From: Candidatus Methylomirabilota bacterium
GTDB lineage: Bacteria; Methylomirabilota; Methylomirabilia; Rokubacteriales; CSP1-6
DNA: 64,000 bases
Assembly (NCBI GenBank): GCA_035764725.1
Contig: DASTYT010000047.1
Span: 124,001-188,000, forward strand
Direction of reading: 5' to 3'
Shown here piece after piece: positions 34,211-46,762 of this stretch. Every line of letters starts with the position of its first letter. Position 1 is the stretch's first letter. Under the pieces are notes generated by a model. It ran no database searches. It was not told the origin of the DNA and worked only from the letters and a program-made list of their open reading frames with translations. The translations under genes were made by a program, and so were the position numbers.

Positions 34211-34975
34211 TTACTGGGCCATGAAGCCGCCGTCCACGATCATCTCGGCGCCCGTCATGAACGCCGACTCGTCGGAGGCGAGGAAGAGCGCGGCGTAGGC
34301 GATGTCTCGCGGCTGGCCGATGCGGCCCAGGGGGATGCCGGTCTTGAACTCCGCCCGCAGCTCGTCCGTGAGGTACGGCGCCTGGAGCGGGGTCTCGACG
34401 ATCCCCGGATGGATCACGTTGGAGCGGATCCCGTCCTTGGCGAACTGGATGGCCAGGGACTTGTTCAGCGAGATGAGCGCCCCCTTGGCGGCGGTATAGG
34501 CGTCCTGGGCGCGGGTGAAGCCGGCCAGCGCGGAGACCGAGCCCACCAGGATGATGGAGCCCCCGCCCGCCGCCCGCAGATGCGGGATCCCGTACTTGGT
34601 GACCCAGAACACGGACTTGAGGTTGATCCCCATGACGCGGTCCCACTGCGCGCCGTCCGTCTCCAGCACCGAGCGGTCCTTGTCCTTCCACAGCACGCCG
34701 GCATTGTTGTAGAGCACGTGGAGGGCGCCGAAGGCGCGGATTCCGGTCTCCACCATGCGCTTCACGTCGGCCTCGACGGCGACGTCCCCCACCGCGGCGA
34801 CGGCCTGGCCCCCGGCCTTCTCCACGAGGGACACCGTCTCCTTCGCGGCCTGCTCATTGATGTCGCAGACGACGATGCGCGCGCCCTCGCCGGCGAACAG
34901 GGTGGAAGCCTCGCGGCCCATGCCCATGCCGGCCCCGGTGATCAGCGTTACCTTCCCGTTCAATCTGCCTGGCAT
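34211..34975 (-). CDS. Short-chain dehydrogenase/reductase
   Basis: A 254-residue SDR with TGAGMGMGREAS, NNAG, Ser in LVGSVSALAG and YxxxK in YTAAK, plus the C-terminal MIVDGGFMAQ typical of the family. The glycine motif has Met where Ile is common. VCDINE suggests NAD(H). It lies between the glutamine-synthetase-like gene and the phosphonate binding protein in the same run; the substrate is unknown. Confidence 0.88.
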   Translation of the reverse strand: MPGRLNGKVTLITGAGMGMGREASTLFAGEGARIVVCDINEQAAKETVSLVEKAGGQAVAAVGDVAVEADVKRMVETGIRAFGALHVLYNNAGVLWKDKDRSVLETDGAQWDRVMGINLKSVFWVTKYGIPHLRAAGGGSIILVGSVSALAGFTRAQDAYTAAKGALISLNKSLAIQFAKDGIRSNVIHPGIVETPLQAPYLTDELRAEFKTGIPLGRIGQPRDIAYAALFLASDESAFMTGAEMIVDGGFMAQ

Positions 34976-35009
34976 TGCGTTGAATTCTCCTGGAGCGCCT
35001 GGCTAGATG

Positions 35010-36386
35010 CTAGATGCGCTCGAAATATCGAATCAGCTCCCAGTCGGTGACGACCTGGTCGAAGGCTTGCTGCTCGAGCCGGCCGAGGCGCAGGTAGTGC
35101 TCGACGACCTTGGCGCCAAAGGCCTCGCGCGCCACGCGCGAGCCCTCCAGGGTGTCGAGCGCTTCGCGAAAGGTCTTCGGCACCTGGGGCAGCTTGGGAT
35201 CCTCGTAGGCGTTGCCGGCATAGGGCCGGGGCGCCTTGAGACGCTTCTCGATGCCGTGGAGCCCGGCCGCGATGGTGGCGGCGAAGGCCAGGTAGGGGTT
35301 CGCATCGGCGCCCGGGATGCGGTTCTCCACCCGGAAGCCCGCTCCCTCGCCACAGATGCGGAAGCCGCAGGTGCGGTTGTCCCAGCCCGCGGCGATGCGG
35401 GTGGGGGCGAAGGTCCCCGCCTGATAGCGCTTGTACGAGTTGAGCGTCGGCGCATAGAACAGGGCGAAATCCCGCGCCATCGCCATCTGCCCGGCAAGCC
35501 ACTGCTGGAAAAGGAGGCTCCCCTGGCGGTCGCGGCCAGGGAACAGCGCCTTGCCGCTGCGGTGATCCCATAGCGACGAGTGGACGTGGCAGGAGGAGCC
35601 CGCCGCCGCCATGTCGTACTTGGCCATGAAGGTGACGGACACGCCCTGCTGCCAGGCGATCTCCTTCACCCCGTGCTTGTAGAGGACATGGCGATCCGCC
35701 ATCTCGAGGGCGGGAGCATAGCGGAGGTTGATCTCCTCCTGCCCCTTCCCCCACTCGCCCTTGGAGAACTCCACCGGCACGCCCGCCCCTTCCATGCCGT
35801 TGCGGATGGTCTGGACCAGCCCTTCCTCCTTGGTGGTCTGGAGGATGTGGTAGTCCTCGAAGTAGCCGGACACCGGCGTGAGCCCGTGGAAGCGCTTGGG
35901 CCGCGCCTCGTCGAAGGACTCGCGGAAGAGATAGAGCTCGAGCTCGGACGCGGTGTTCACGACATAGCCCGCCTTGGCGGCGCGCTCCACCTGGCGCCGC
36001 AGCACCCAGCGCGGCGCCTCCTCGATGGGCTCGCCCTCCTCGGTGTAGACGTCGCAGAAGACCAGCGCGGTCGCCTTGAGCCAGGGGATACGGCGCCACG
36101 TGCCGAGATCCGGCACCAGCTTCATGTCACCGTAGCCGCGCTCCCACGAGGTGAGAGTGAAGCCGGGCAAGGGCTCCATCTCCATGTCCACGGTGAAGAG
36201 GTAGATGCAGGCGTGGACGCCGTCGCCGAGCACGTGATCCAGGAAGTAGCGGCCGACCACTCTCTTGCCCATCAGGCGCCCCAGATGGTCGGGGAAAACG
36301 GTGAGGACGGTGTCGATCTCCCCCTTGCGGATCAGCGACTCGAGCTCGGCCGTCTCCGAGGTCTTCGCGGGCGTGGGTTTTTTCAA
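35010..36386 (-). CDS. Glutamine-synthetase-family ligase (gamma-glutamyl-amine synthetase type)
   Basis: A 458-residue GS-fold protein. Metal and substrate motifs are present: ASELELYLF, KGEWGKGQEEINLRYAP, GSSCHVHSSLWD and VENRIPGADANPYLA. The size and N-terminal domain resemble PuuA/GlnA3-type ligases that join glutamate to amines rather than the housekeeping GlnA. The adenylylation Tyr region is not evident. An in-frame TAG lies five codons upstream of the TTG at 36386, so TTG or a later codon must start it. It lies between phnW and an SDR in the phosphonate run. It may glutamylate an amine such as 2-aminoethylphosphonate or methylamine, which is inference. Confidence 0.85.
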   Translation of the reverse strand: MKKPTPAKTSETAELESLIRKGEIDTVLTVFPDHLGRLMGKRVVGRYFLDHVLGDGVHACIYLFTVDMEMEPLPGFTLTSWERGYGDMKLVPDLGTWRRIPWLKATALVFCDVYTEEGEPIEEAPRWVLRRQVERAAKAGYVVNTASELELYLFRESFDEARPKRFHGLTPVSGYFEDYHILQTTKEEGLVQTIRNGMEGAGVPVEFSKGEWGKGQEEINLRYAPALEMADRHVLYKHGVKEIAWQQGVSVTFMAKYDMAAAGSSCHVHSSLWDHRSGKALFPGRDRQGSLLFQQWLAGQMAMARDFALFYAPTLNSYKRYQAGTFAPTRIAAGWDNRTCGFRICGEGAGFRVENRIPGADANPYLAFAATIAAGLHGIEKRLKAPRPYAGNAYEDPKLPQVPKTFREALDTLEGSRVAREAFGAKVVEHYLRLGRLEQQAFDQVVTDWELIRYFERI

Positions 36387-36429
36387 GGCGGGGGGATTCT
36401 AGCGGGCTTCCCCGAGGGCGGCAAGCCGC

Positions 36430-37554
36430 TCAGGCGGGTCGACAGCTGGAGACACCCATCTCCTGCACGATGTCCGCGACGGCCGCGAGCACCCCGCGCA
36501 TCTCCTCCTCGCCGAGGCGCCCGATGCAGCCGATGCGAAAGCTGTCGGCCACGGTGAGCTTGCCTGGGTAGATCACGTAACCCCGCTCGGCGAGCCGGTC
36601 GTAGAGCGTCTGGAAGTGGAACCTCGCGTCGACGGGCATCCGGACCGTCACGATGATGGGGGCCTGGATGGCGTCGGGCAGCAGGGTCTCGAAGCCCATG
36701 GCCCGGAGACCGCCCACCAGGATGCCGCAGTTACGAGCATACCGGGCCCCGCGGCCCTCCACGCCGCCTTCGGCCGCATGCTCGGCGAGGGCCTGGTCGA
36801 GCGCAGCGATCACGTGGGTGGGCGGGGTGAAGCGCCATTGCCCCGTCTTCTCCATCGCGACCCACTGATCGTGGAGGTCGAGCGAGAGCGAGCCGCACTG
36901 CCCCTTGGCCCCTTCCAGCGCGGTCTGCCTCACGATGGCGAACCCCATGCCGGGCACGCCCTCCAGGCACTTGTTCGCGGAGGCGACCATGGCGTCGAAG
37001 GGGCCGCGGTGCGCGTCGAGCGGCAGGGCGCCGAAGGCGCTCATTGAATCCAACAGGAAGCGGCGGCCCCGGCGGGCGACCACCGCGGCCACCTCGGCCA
37101 CGGGATTGAGCACGCCGGAGGTGGTCTCGCAGTGGACCAGCGCAACGTGCGTGATGCCGGGATCGCCGGCCAGCGCGGCGTCGACCGCGGCTGGATTCAC
37201 CGCACGATCCTCCGGGACCTCCAGCTCCACGTAGGCGCGGCGGTGATACTGGCACATGCGGAGCATGCGTTTGCCGTAGGCGCCGTTGACGAGGATGAGG
37301 AGCTTGCCGTCCGGCGGTACCATGGTCGCGAGCATCGCCTCCACGATGAAGGTTCCGCTCCCCTGTAGCGGCACGCACACGTGCGTCCCCTGCCCGCCCG
37401 CGAGGGCGACCAGCCGCTCGCGCACCCGCGCGTTCAGCGCCATGAAGGCGGGATCGCGCGAGCCCCAGTCCCGCAGCATCGCCTGCTTGGTCGTCGTCGA
37501 GGTCGTGAGCGGACCCGGGGTGAGGAGGAACGGCTCAGCGCGGCGGTCGATCAT
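36430..37554 (-). CDS. phnW: 2-aminoethylphosphonate--pyruvate transaminase
   Basis: A 374-residue class V PLP aminotransferase. The N-terminal LLTPGPLTTSTTTKQAMLRD with DWGSRD following is diagnostic for PhnW; the PLP Lys is in SANKCLEGVPG (Lys 195). It moves the amino group of 2-aminoethylphosphonate to pyruvate, giving phosphonoacetaldehyde and alanine. AGGAG stands before the ATG. With phnY and phnA upstream the pathway to acetate and phosphate is complete. Confidence 0.93.
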   Translation of the reverse strand: MIDRRAEPFLLTPGPLTTSTTTKQAMLRDWGSRDPAFMALNARVRERLVALAGGQGTHVCVPLQGSGTFIVEAMLATMVPPDGKLLILVNGAYGKRMLRMCQYHRRAYVELEVPEDRAVNPAAVDAALAGDPGITHVALVHCETTSGVLNPVAEVAAVVARRGRRFLLDSMSAFGALPLDAHRGPFDAMVASANKCLEGVPGMGFAIVRQTALEGAKGQCGSLSLDLHDQWVAMEKTGQWRFTPPTHVIAALDQALAEHAAEGGVEGRGARYARNCGILVGGLRAMGFETLLPDAIQAPIIVTVRMPVDARFHFQTLYDRLAERGYVIYPGKLTVADSFRIGCIGRLGEEEMRGVLAAVADIVQEMGVSSCRPA

Positions 37555-37582
37555 GGGACGGCGTCTCCTCTGAGTGTCGGGG

Positions 37583-40024
37583 CTAGCTCTTCACCCGCAG
37601 CGCGGCGGGATCGTACGGCGCGCGCAGGCCACCGCGAGCGGCGACGCACCGGTCCGCGATCTCCAGCTCGAACTTGGCGTCCGTGATGGCGCGGGGATCG
37701 GCGGCGCCCGGCATGTCGACATAGCCCATGGCCACCGCGCGGCCCAGCGTGTGGCCGTAGGCCGCGGAGGTCACGGACCCGACGATGTGCCCGTCGTGAT
37801 GGATGGGCTCGTCGCCCCACGGCAGCGCGCCCGGGTCGTCCAGTACGAAGGTGATGAGCCGCTTGGTGAGGGGCTGCTCCCGCTGCCGCAGGAGCGCGTC
37901 GCGTCCGATGAAGCCTCCGGGCTTGTCCCAGGCCACCGTGAAGGCGAGGCCGGCCTCGAGCGGCGTGTCGTCGCTGGTCAGCTCGTGCCCCCACGCCCGA
38001 TAGGCCTTCTCCATCCGGAGCGAGTCCATCGCGTAGTATCCGGCGTCTCGGAGTCCGAGCGTCGCGCCGGCGCCCACCAGCGCCTCGTATACCACGGCGG
38101 CGAACTCCACCGGCACGTAGAGCTCCCAGCCGAGCTCGCCGACATAGGTGATGCGGGCGGCGCGCACCGGCGCGGCCCCGATCGCGAGGCTCGTCAGCGT
38201 GCCGAACGGGCACGCGGCTCCATCCAGCGCGGCCCCGGTGACGGCTTCCAGCAGCGCCCGCGAGCGCGGACCCATCAGCCCGAGCACCGCCCACGCGCCG
38301 CTCACGTCGGTGAGGGTGGCGCGCTCGCCGTCACCGATGTGACGCCGGATCCAGTGCGCGTCCCGCGTGATCTGGGCCGCGCCGGTGACGATCTGGTAGC
38401 AATCGTCAGAAAGCCGCGCCACCGTGAGGTCGCTCTCGTACCCGCCGCGCTCGTTGAGCATGCCGGTGTACACGATGCGCCCGGGTGGCACTGCCACGTC
38501 GTTGGTGCAGAGGCGCTGGAGCACCGCCTCGGCGTCGCGCCCCTGCAGGGAAAGCTTGCCGAATGAGGTCTGGTCGAACACCGCCACCGCCTCGCGCGTC
38601 GCGCGGTGCTCGGCCGCGGCGTACGGAAACCAGTTCTGGCGCCCGAACGAATAGACGGGCTCCGGCGCGACACCCACCGGCGCGAACCAGTTCGCCCGCT
38701 CCCAGCCCATCTTGGAGCCGAAGCAGGCGCCCCGGGCGGCGAGGCGATCGTAGAGGGGTGAGCGGCGCAAGCCGCGGCCGCTGACCCATTCGCGATTGGG
38801 GAAGGCGATGGAGTAGTGCACGCCCACGCCCTCGCTCGCCCGCGTGCGCAGGAAGCCAGGGTCGGCGTGGAACGGGGCGAAGCGGCGGATGTCGGCGCGC
38901 GAGAGGTCCATCGGCGCCGCGTCGTCGGCAATCCACTGGGCGAGGGCCCGGCCGGCGCCCCCCGCCGCGGCGATCCCACCCGAGCAGAAGCCCGCGCCCA
39001 CGTAGTAGCGCCGCACCTCCGGCGCCTCGCCGAGGATGAAGTAGTTGTCGGGCGTGAAGCTCTCCGGCCCGTTCATCAGCAGGCGCACCGGCGCCGTCTC
39101 CAGCGCGGGCACACGCTGGATGGCGTTCTTCATGAGGACCTCGAACTTGTCCCAGTCCTCGGGGAGCGTGCCGAACGAGAAGTCGGCGGGGATGCCCTGC
39201 ATGCCCCAGGGCTTGGCCCAGGGATCGAAGCCGCCCATGAGGATGCCGCCCACCTCTTCCTTGAAGTAGATGTGGCCGTCGGGATCGCGCATGACGGGCA
39301 GGTCCGGGGCCACCCCGGCGATGGGCTCGGTCACCATGTACATGTGCTCGCACGCGTGTAGCGGCACGGTGACACCGCTCAGGCGGGCCAGCTCCCGCGC
39401 CCAGATGCCCGCGCAGTTCACCACGACGTCGGTGGCGATAGCGCCCTCGGATGTCTCGACCCCCGACACCGCGCCGGCACGGAGCGTGACGCCGGTGACG
39501 CGGATCTTCTCCAGCACCCGGGCGCCGCCGGCGCGCGCGCCGGTGGCGAGCGCCTGGGTGATGTCGGCGGGGTTGCCCTTGCCGTCGCTGGGAATCCACA
39601 CCGCGCCTACCAGGTCGTCGGTGCGCAGCAGCGGATAGCGGCGCTTCGCCTCGTCGAGGCCGATCTCGTGCGCCTCGATGCCGAAGCCGCGCGCCATCGC
39701 GGCGTTGCGGCGGAGCTGGACCATCCGCTCCTCCGTGCGTGCGACGGAGAGGCTGCCGCAGCGGCGGAAGCCGGTGGCCTTGCCCGTCTCCGCCTCCAGG
39801 CGCTCGTAGAGCTCGGCGCTGTAGCGGATGAGGCGGGTGAAGTTGGCGGTGGAGCGGAGCTGCCCCACGAGCCCGGCGGCGTGCCAGGTCGTCCCGCCGG
39901 ACAGGCTCCCCTGCTCCAGGAGCACGATCTCACGCCAACCCAGCCGCGTGAGGTGGTAGGCGACGGAGGTGCCGATGATCCCGCCGCCGATGATGACGAC
40001 GCGCGCGTGGCTGGGGACGGTCAC
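37583..40024 (-). CDS. FAD-dependent dimethylglycine/sarcosine dehydrogenase-like protein with GcvT domain
   Basis: An 813-residue fusion of a DAO-type FAD oxidoreductase (about 1-390) and folate-binding GcvT plus GcvT-C domains (about 420-810). The FAD motif is VIIGGGIIGTSVAYHL, and GGTTWHAAGLVG contains the His that is covalently flavinylated in mammalian dimethylglycine and sarcosine dehydrogenases. Such enzymes demethylate N-methylated glycines and pass the carbon to tetrahydrofolate. Here it stands between phnY and phnW, with gaps of 10 and 28 bases, so N-methylated aminophosphonate is a plausible substrate. It starts with GTG. No ETF genes are in the window. Confidence 0.9.
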   Translation of the reverse strand: MTVPSHARVVIIGGGIIGTSVAYHLTRLGWREIVLLEQGSLSGGTTWHAAGLVGQLRSTANFTRLIRYSAELYERLEAETGKATGFRRCGSLSVARTEERMVQLRRNAAMARGFGIEAHEIGLDEAKRRYPLLRTDDLVGAVWIPSDGKGNPADITQALATGARAGGARVLEKIRVTGVTLRAGAVSGVETSEGAIATDVVVNCAGIWARELARLSGVTVPLHACEHMYMVTEPIAGVAPDLPVMRDPDGHIYFKEEVGGILMGGFDPWAKPWGMQGIPADFSFGTLPEDWDKFEVLMKNAIQRVPALETAPVRLLMNGPESFTPDNYFILGEAPEVRRYYVGAGFCSGGIAAAGGAGRALAQWIADDAAPMDLSRADIRRFAPFHADPGFLRTRASEGVGVHYSIAFPNREWVSGRGLRRSPLYDRLAARGACFGSKMGWERANWFAPVGVAPEPVYSFGRQNWFPYAAAEHRATREAVAVFDQTSFGKLSLQGRDAEAVLQRLCTNDVAVPPGRIVYTGMLNERGGYESDLTVARLSDDCYQIVTGAAQITRDAHWIRRHIGDGERATLTDVSGAWAVLGLMGPRSRALLEAVTGAALDGAACPFGTLTSLAIGAAPVRAARITYVGELGWELYVPVEFAAVVYEALVGAGATLGLRDAGYYAMDSLRMEKAYRAWGHELTSDDTPLEAGLAFTVAWDKPGGFIGRDALLRQREQPLTKRLITFVLDDPGALPWGDEPIHHDGHIVGSVTSAAYGHTLGRAVAMGYVDMPGAADPRAITDAKFELEIADRCVAARGGLRAPYDPAALRVKS

Positions 40025-40034
40025 GGGGCCACGC

Positions 40035-41465
40035 TCAGGCCCAGGGCAAGGAGTAGGTCTTCACGTTGGTGAAGCTCTTCATCGCCTCGAGCACGCCCTC
40101 CTTGTAGCCCAGCCCTGAGTCCTTGATCCCCCCGAACGGCGAGCTCTCGAGGCGATAGCCCGGCACCTCGCGGATGTTCACCGTGCCCACCTCGAGCCCA
40201 TTCACGAAGCGCGTGATCCAGTCGAGGCGATTGGTGCAGACGGCCGACGAGAGCCCATACGGGGTGGAGTTGGCGATGCGAATGGCCTCCTCGATGTCGC
40301 CGAAGCGGATGACCGGCGCCACCGGGCCGAAGGTCTCGCGCGCCACCAGCTCGCAGTCGGCCGGCACGCGGTCCACCACGGTGGGGCTGTAGAGGGCGCC
40401 GCGGCGCTCGTGACCGTGGAGCAGCCGCGCGCCACGCCCGATCGCGTCGTCGACCAGGCCCTGGAAGCGGCTGGCCGCCGCCTCGTCGATCACGGTGCCC
40501 ATGTCCACCGTCGGGTCCATGGGGTCGCCGTACTTGACGAGCCGCGTCTTCTCGACGAGGAGATCCACGAAGCGCGCGGCCACCGACTCCTGGACGAGGA
40601 TGCGCTTCACCGCGGTGCAGCGCTGACCGGAGTTCTTGTACGCGCCCGACACCGCCAGCGACGACGCCTCCTGGAGGTCGGCGTCCTCCATCACGATGAG
40701 GGGATCGTTACCGCCCAGCTCGAGGACGGCGCGGCGATACCCCATCCTGGCGGCGATGTACTTGCCCGCCTCCACCCCGCCGGTGAACGTAATCAGCTCG
40801 GCATCGGGATTGGTGATGAGCTCGTCGGCGATCTCGCGGGGATCGCCCGTCACCATCGACAGCATCGCCGGCGGCAGCCCCACGTCGTAGAGGATGTCGG
40901 TCAGGAGCAGCGCGGTGAGCGGCGTCTTCTCCGAGGGCTTCAGCACCATGCGGTTGTTGGTGGCGATGGCCGGGGCCACCTTGTGCGCGACCTGATTCAG
41001 CGGGTGGTTGAAGGGCGTGATCGCTCTGATCGCCCGCAGCGGCTCGCGCTGGGTGTGGATGCGCCGGCGCCGGCCCTGCGCGCTGATGTCGCAGGAGAAG
41101 GTCTGGCTGTCGTCGACGAGGGCGGCGTGGGAGGCGAATGTGAAGACGTCGCAGGCGCGGCCCACCTCGTAGAGCGTGTCCTTCTTGCAGAGGCCGGACT
41201 CCGCGGTGATGAGGTCGGCGATCTCCTCGCGCCGCGAGGCCAGGCGGTCGGCGGTCCGGCTGAGGATCAGGGAGCGGTCGTGGCGCGAGAGGGGCGAGCG
41301 GAAGGCCCGCGCCGCCGCGAACGCGCGCTGCACCTGGGCCACCGTCCCCTTGGGCACGGTGCCGACCAGCGCGCCGTTCCACGGGTTCTTGACCTCGATC
41401 ACACGCTCGCCCGAGCCCACGTGCTCCCCGGCGATGCGCATGCTTTCGCGACGGATGTCGGCCAT
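40035..41465 (-). CDS. phnY: Phosphonoacetaldehyde dehydrogenase
   Basis: A 476-residue aldehyde dehydrogenase closely matching PhnY as I recall it: [44 protein letters not shown] (catalytic Cys 283) and the C-terminal [20 protein letters not shown]. It oxidises phosphonoacetaldehyde to phosphonoacetate with NAD. It lies 9 bases after phnA in the same direction. Confidence 0.94.
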   Translation of the reverse strand: MADIRRESMRIAGEHVGSGERVIEVKNPWNGALVGTVPKGTVAQVQRAFAAARAFRSPLSRHDRSLILSRTADRLASRREEIADLITAESGLCKKDTLYEVGRACDVFTFASHAALVDDSQTFSCDISAQGRRRRIHTQREPLRAIRAITPFNHPLNQVAHKVAPAIATNNRMVLKPSEKTPLTALLLTDILYDVGLPPAMLSMVTGDPREIADELITNPDAELITFTGGVEAGKYIAARMGYRRAVLELGGNDPLIVMEDADLQEASSLAVSGAYKNSGQRCTAVKRILVQESVAARFVDLLVEKTRLVKYGDPMDPTVDMGTVIDEAAASRFQGLVDDAIGRGARLLHGHERRGALYSPTVVDRVPADCELVARETFGPVAPVIRFGDIEEAIRIANSTPYGLSSAVCTNRLDWITRFVNGLEVGTVNIREVPGYRLESSPFGGIKDSGLGYKEGVLEAMKSFTNVKTYSLPWA

Positions 41466-41474
41466 GACGGCTCC

Positions 41475-43984
<2,510 letters not shown>

Positions 43985-43985
43985 G

Positions 43986-44435
43986 CTACCACAGGGCCAC
44001 CGAGGCGACCACGCGGCGGGCTCCCGCGAGGCCCGCCTCGAGATAGATCCCGCCCAGCAGGGCTTCGAACGCGGTGGCGAGCACGGATTCCTTGCTCCCC
44101 CCGCCCGTCTGCTGCTCCCCGCGCCCGAGCCGAAGTTGGGTGCCGAGTCCCAGCCCCTCCGCCCAGCGCGCGAGGCTCGGCCCCGAGACCAGGGCGGCGC
44201 GGCGCGGCGTCAACACGCCGACGGCCGCGTCGGGATCGGTGGCGCGGAGATGCTCGGCGACCACGAGGGCGAGGACGGCGTCGCCGAGGAAGGCCAGGGC
44301 CTCGTTGTCGCGCGTGCCGGGATGCTCGTTGGCGAACGAGCGGTGGGTCAGGGCTTCGAGGAGCAGCGCGCGGTCGCGGAAGGCGTGACCGATCCGCGAC
44401 TCGAGGGGGGCAAGCCCGTCCGGCGCGCCGGTCAC
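43986..44435 (-). CDS. Short RNase III-like protein lacking dsRBD and two metal ligands
   Basis: A 149-residue RNase III catalytic-type domain (E. coli Rnc is about 226) with no double-stranded RNA-binding domain before the stop. The signature reads NEALAFLGDAVL, against NERLEFLGDS in E. coli, so the Glu equivalent to E41 is Ala while D45 is kept. The second site reads ATAFEALLGG against ADTVEALIGG, so D114 is Thr while E117 is kept. Two of four metal ligands are therefore missing. It starts with GTG directly after the fabF stop, the usual place for rnc. It may be an inactive or repurposed RNase III; a normal rnc would then be elsewhere. Confidence 0.8.
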   Translation of the reverse strand: MTGAPDGLAPLESRIGHAFRDRALLLEALTHRSFANEHPGTRDNEALAFLGDAVLALVVAEHLRATDPDAAVGVLTPRRAALVSGPSLARWAEGLGLGTQLRLGRGEQQTGGGSKESVLATAFEALLGGIYLEAGLAGARRVVASVALW

Positions 44436-45689
44436 CTAGGCGCGGTATTTCCGGAAGGCGAGCGTGGCGTTGGTGCCGCCGAAGCCGAACGCGTTGCTGA
44501 GGGCGACCTCGACGTCCTGCTTGCGCGCCTGATTGGGCACGTAGTCGAGATCGCAGTCCGGATCCGGCTTCTCGTAGTTGATGGTGGGAGGCAAGACGCC
44601 GTGATGGATGGCCAGCGTGGTGGCGATGGCCTCGATGCCGCCCGCCGCCCCGAGGAGGTGCCCGGTCATGGACTTGGTGGACGACACCGGCACCCGCTTG
44701 GCGTGCTCGCCGAACACCCGCTTGATCGCGAGGGTCTCGAACTTGTCGTTGTAGGGCGTGGACGTCCCGTGGGCGTTGATGTAACCCACCGTGGAGGGCT
44801 CGATCCCGCCGTCCCGCAGCGCGGCGGCCATCGCGCGGGCCGCCCCGTCGCCCTCGGGATCGGGCGCGGTCATGTGATGCGCGTCGCCCGTCATCCCGTA
44901 GCCCACCACCTCGGCGTAGATCCGCGCGTCACGGCGGCGGGCGTGCTCGAGGGACTCCAGGATCACGAGGCCGCCGCCCTCGCCGCACACGAAACCGTCG
45001 CGCTCGGCGTCGAACGGCCGCGACGCCTTGGAGGGCTCGTCGTTGCGGGTGGACATCGCCTTCATCTGGCAGAAGCCCGCGATGGTGAGGGGAATGATGA
45101 TGGCCTCGGCACCGCCCGCGATCATCACGTCCGCGTCTCCACGCTGAATGATGCGCGTGGCGTCGCCGATGGCGTGATTGCCGGTGGCGCAGGCGGTGAC
45201 CACGGAGGAGTTCGGGCCCCGCGCGCCGAAGCGCATGGAGATGAGCCCGGAGGCCATGTTGATGATGAGCATCGGGATGAAGAACGGCGACACCCGGTCC
45301 AGCCCCTTGTCGAGGAGCACCTTGTGGGATTCGAGCAGCGTGCTGATGCCCCCGATGCCCGAGCCGACGAGGACGCCGAAGCGATCGCCGTCCTCCTTGG
45401 CGGGGTCGAGGGCGGCGTCCTCCACCGCCATCACCGCGCAGGCCAGCGCGTACTTGAGGTAGAGGTCGAGCTTGCGGTCGTCCTTCTTGTCGACGTACTT
45501 GAGCGCGTCGAAACCCTTCACCTCGCCGGCGATCCGCGTTGGAAATCCAGCCGAGTCGAAGCGGGTGATCGGCCCGATCCCGGACTTGCCCTGGGTGAGC
45601 GCCGCCCAGAACTCCTCGGCGGTGTTGCCGACGGGCGTCACCGCCCCCAGTCCGGTGATGACGACCCGCGTCTTCTCCACGGCGCTCAC
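44436..45689 (-). CDS. fabF: Beta-ketoacyl-ACP synthase II
   Basis: A 417-residue condensing enzyme of fatty acid elongation. The catalytic Cys is in [13 protein letters not shown] (Cys 167), the His pair in [11 protein letters not shown] and [13 protein letters not shown], and the C-terminal [12 protein letters not shown] is typical. The GTG at 45689 is chosen (10 bases after the acpP stop); a second GTG three codons on is possible. It lies downstream of acpP as in many bacteria. Confidence 0.95.
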   Translation of the reverse strand: MSAVEKTRVVITGLGAVTPVGNTAEEFWAALTQGKSGIGPITRFDSAGFPTRIAGEVKGFDALKYVDKKDDRKLDLYLKYALACAVMAVEDAALDPAKEDGDRFGVLVGSGIGGISTLLESHKVLLDKGLDRVSPFFIPMLIINMASGLISMRFGARGPNSSVVTACATGNHAIGDATRIIQRGDADVMIAGGAEAIIIPLTIAGFCQMKAMSTRNDEPSKASRPFDAERDGFVCGEGGGLVILESLEHARRRDARIYAEVVGYGMTGDAHHMTAPDPEGDGAARAMAAALRDGGIEPSTVGYINAHGTSTPYNDKFETLAIKRVFGEHAKRVPVSSTKSMTGHLLGAAGGIEAIATTLAIHHGVLPPTINYEKPDPDCDLDYVPNQARKQDVEVALSNAFGFGGTNATLAFRKYRA

Positions 45690-45699
45690 GGCGTGCGAC

Positions 45700-45936
45700 T
45701 CAGACTTTTTCCTTGATGTAGCGGATCGCGTCGCCGACCGTGGTGATCTTCTCCGCATCTTCGTCGGGGATCTCGAGGCCGAATTCTTCCTCGAAGGCCA
45801 TGACGAGCTCGACGGTGTCGAGCGAGTCCGCGTTGAGATCCTCGATGAACTTCGCCTCCGGAACAACCTCGTCGGGGCGCACTCCCAGGTTGTCGCAGAT
45901 GATCTCCTTCACCCGCTCGTCTACTGGCTTGGTCAT
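45700..45936 (-). CDS. acpP: Acyl carrier protein
   Basis: A 78-residue acidic protein with the phosphopantetheine site [12 protein letters not shown] (Ser 38). The ATG at 45936 is preceded by AGGAGGTGTTG; a longer frame upstream is noncoding. It carries growing acyl chains for the fab enzymes encoded on both sides. Confidence 0.97.
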   Translation of the reverse strand: MTKPVDERVKEIICDNLGVRPDEVVPEAKFIEDLNADSLDTVELVMAFEEEFGLEIPDEDAEKITTVGDAIRYIKEKV

Positions 45937-46009
45937 CAACACCTCCTCATCGCACGCTGGTGTGCGTCTTCGTCCCGCCCGATTGCTCCGGTCCCACTGC
46001 CGGCCATCC

Positions 46010-46762
46010 TCACATGTACAGCCCACCGTTGACGTGGATGACCTGGCCGGTGATGTACCCACCGCCCTCACCGGCCAGGAACCGCACGACCTCGGCCACG
46101 TCCTTCACCGTCCCGATCCGCTTCAGCGGGACCTGCTGCATCAGGGCCTCGCGAGCCTCGGCGGGAATAGCCGCCGCCATGTCCGTCTCGATGAGCCCCG
46201 GCGCCACCGCGTTCACCAGGATGTTCCAGTGCGCCAGCTCGCGCGCCGACGCCTTGGTGAGCCCGATCACGCCCGCCTTCGCCGCCGAGTAGTTCGCCTG
46301 TCCGGCGTTCCCCATCGCCCCCGCGGCCGAGGAGATGTTGACGATGCGTCCACCCTTCTGCCGCATCATCACCTTCCCCGCTGCGCGCGTCATGAGGAAC
46401 ACGCCGCGCAAGTTCGTATCGAGCACCTGGTCCCAGTCGTCGTCCTTCATCCGGACGAGCAGCTGGTCCCGCGTGATGCCCGCGTTGTTCACGAGGACAT
46501 CGATGCGCCCGAAGCGCTCCTTCGCCGCCTCGACGAGCCGATCGGCGTCCTCGCGCTTGGCCGCGTCGGCGACCACCGCGAGCGCGCTTGCGCCCAATGC
46601 TTCCAGCTCTTTCGCCGCATTCTCGAGCCGGGCCGGATCGCGGCCAGAGACTACCACGGAAGCCCCGTCATCTGCCAGCGAGCGGGCCACCGCCAGGCCG
46701 ATTCCGCGCGTCCCGCCGGTGACCAGCGCCACCTTCCCGGCGAGGGGCTTGGCCTCGCTCAT
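46010..46762 (-). CDS. fabG: 3-oxoacyl-ACP reductase
   Basis: A 250-residue SDR with [28 protein letters not shown] and the C-terminal [12 protein letters not shown] of FabG. VVVSGRD after strand 2 (Arg) fits NADPH. The ATG overlaps the fabD stop (ATGA). It reduces 3-oxoacyl-ACP in fatty acid synthesis. A 73-base gap to acpP shows no terminator. Confidence 0.95.
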   Translation of the reverse strand: MSEAKPLAGKVALVTGGTRGIGLAVARSLADDGASVVVSGRDPARLENAAKELEALGASALAVVADAAKREDADRLVEAAKERFGRIDVLVNNAGITRDQLLVRMKDDDWDQVLDTNLRGVFLMTRAAGKVMMRQKGGRIVNISSAAGAMGNAGQANYSAAKAGVIGLTKASARELAHWNILVNAVAPGLIETDMAAAIPAEAREALMQQVPLKRIGTVKDVAEVVRFLAGEGGGYITGQVIHVNGGLYM

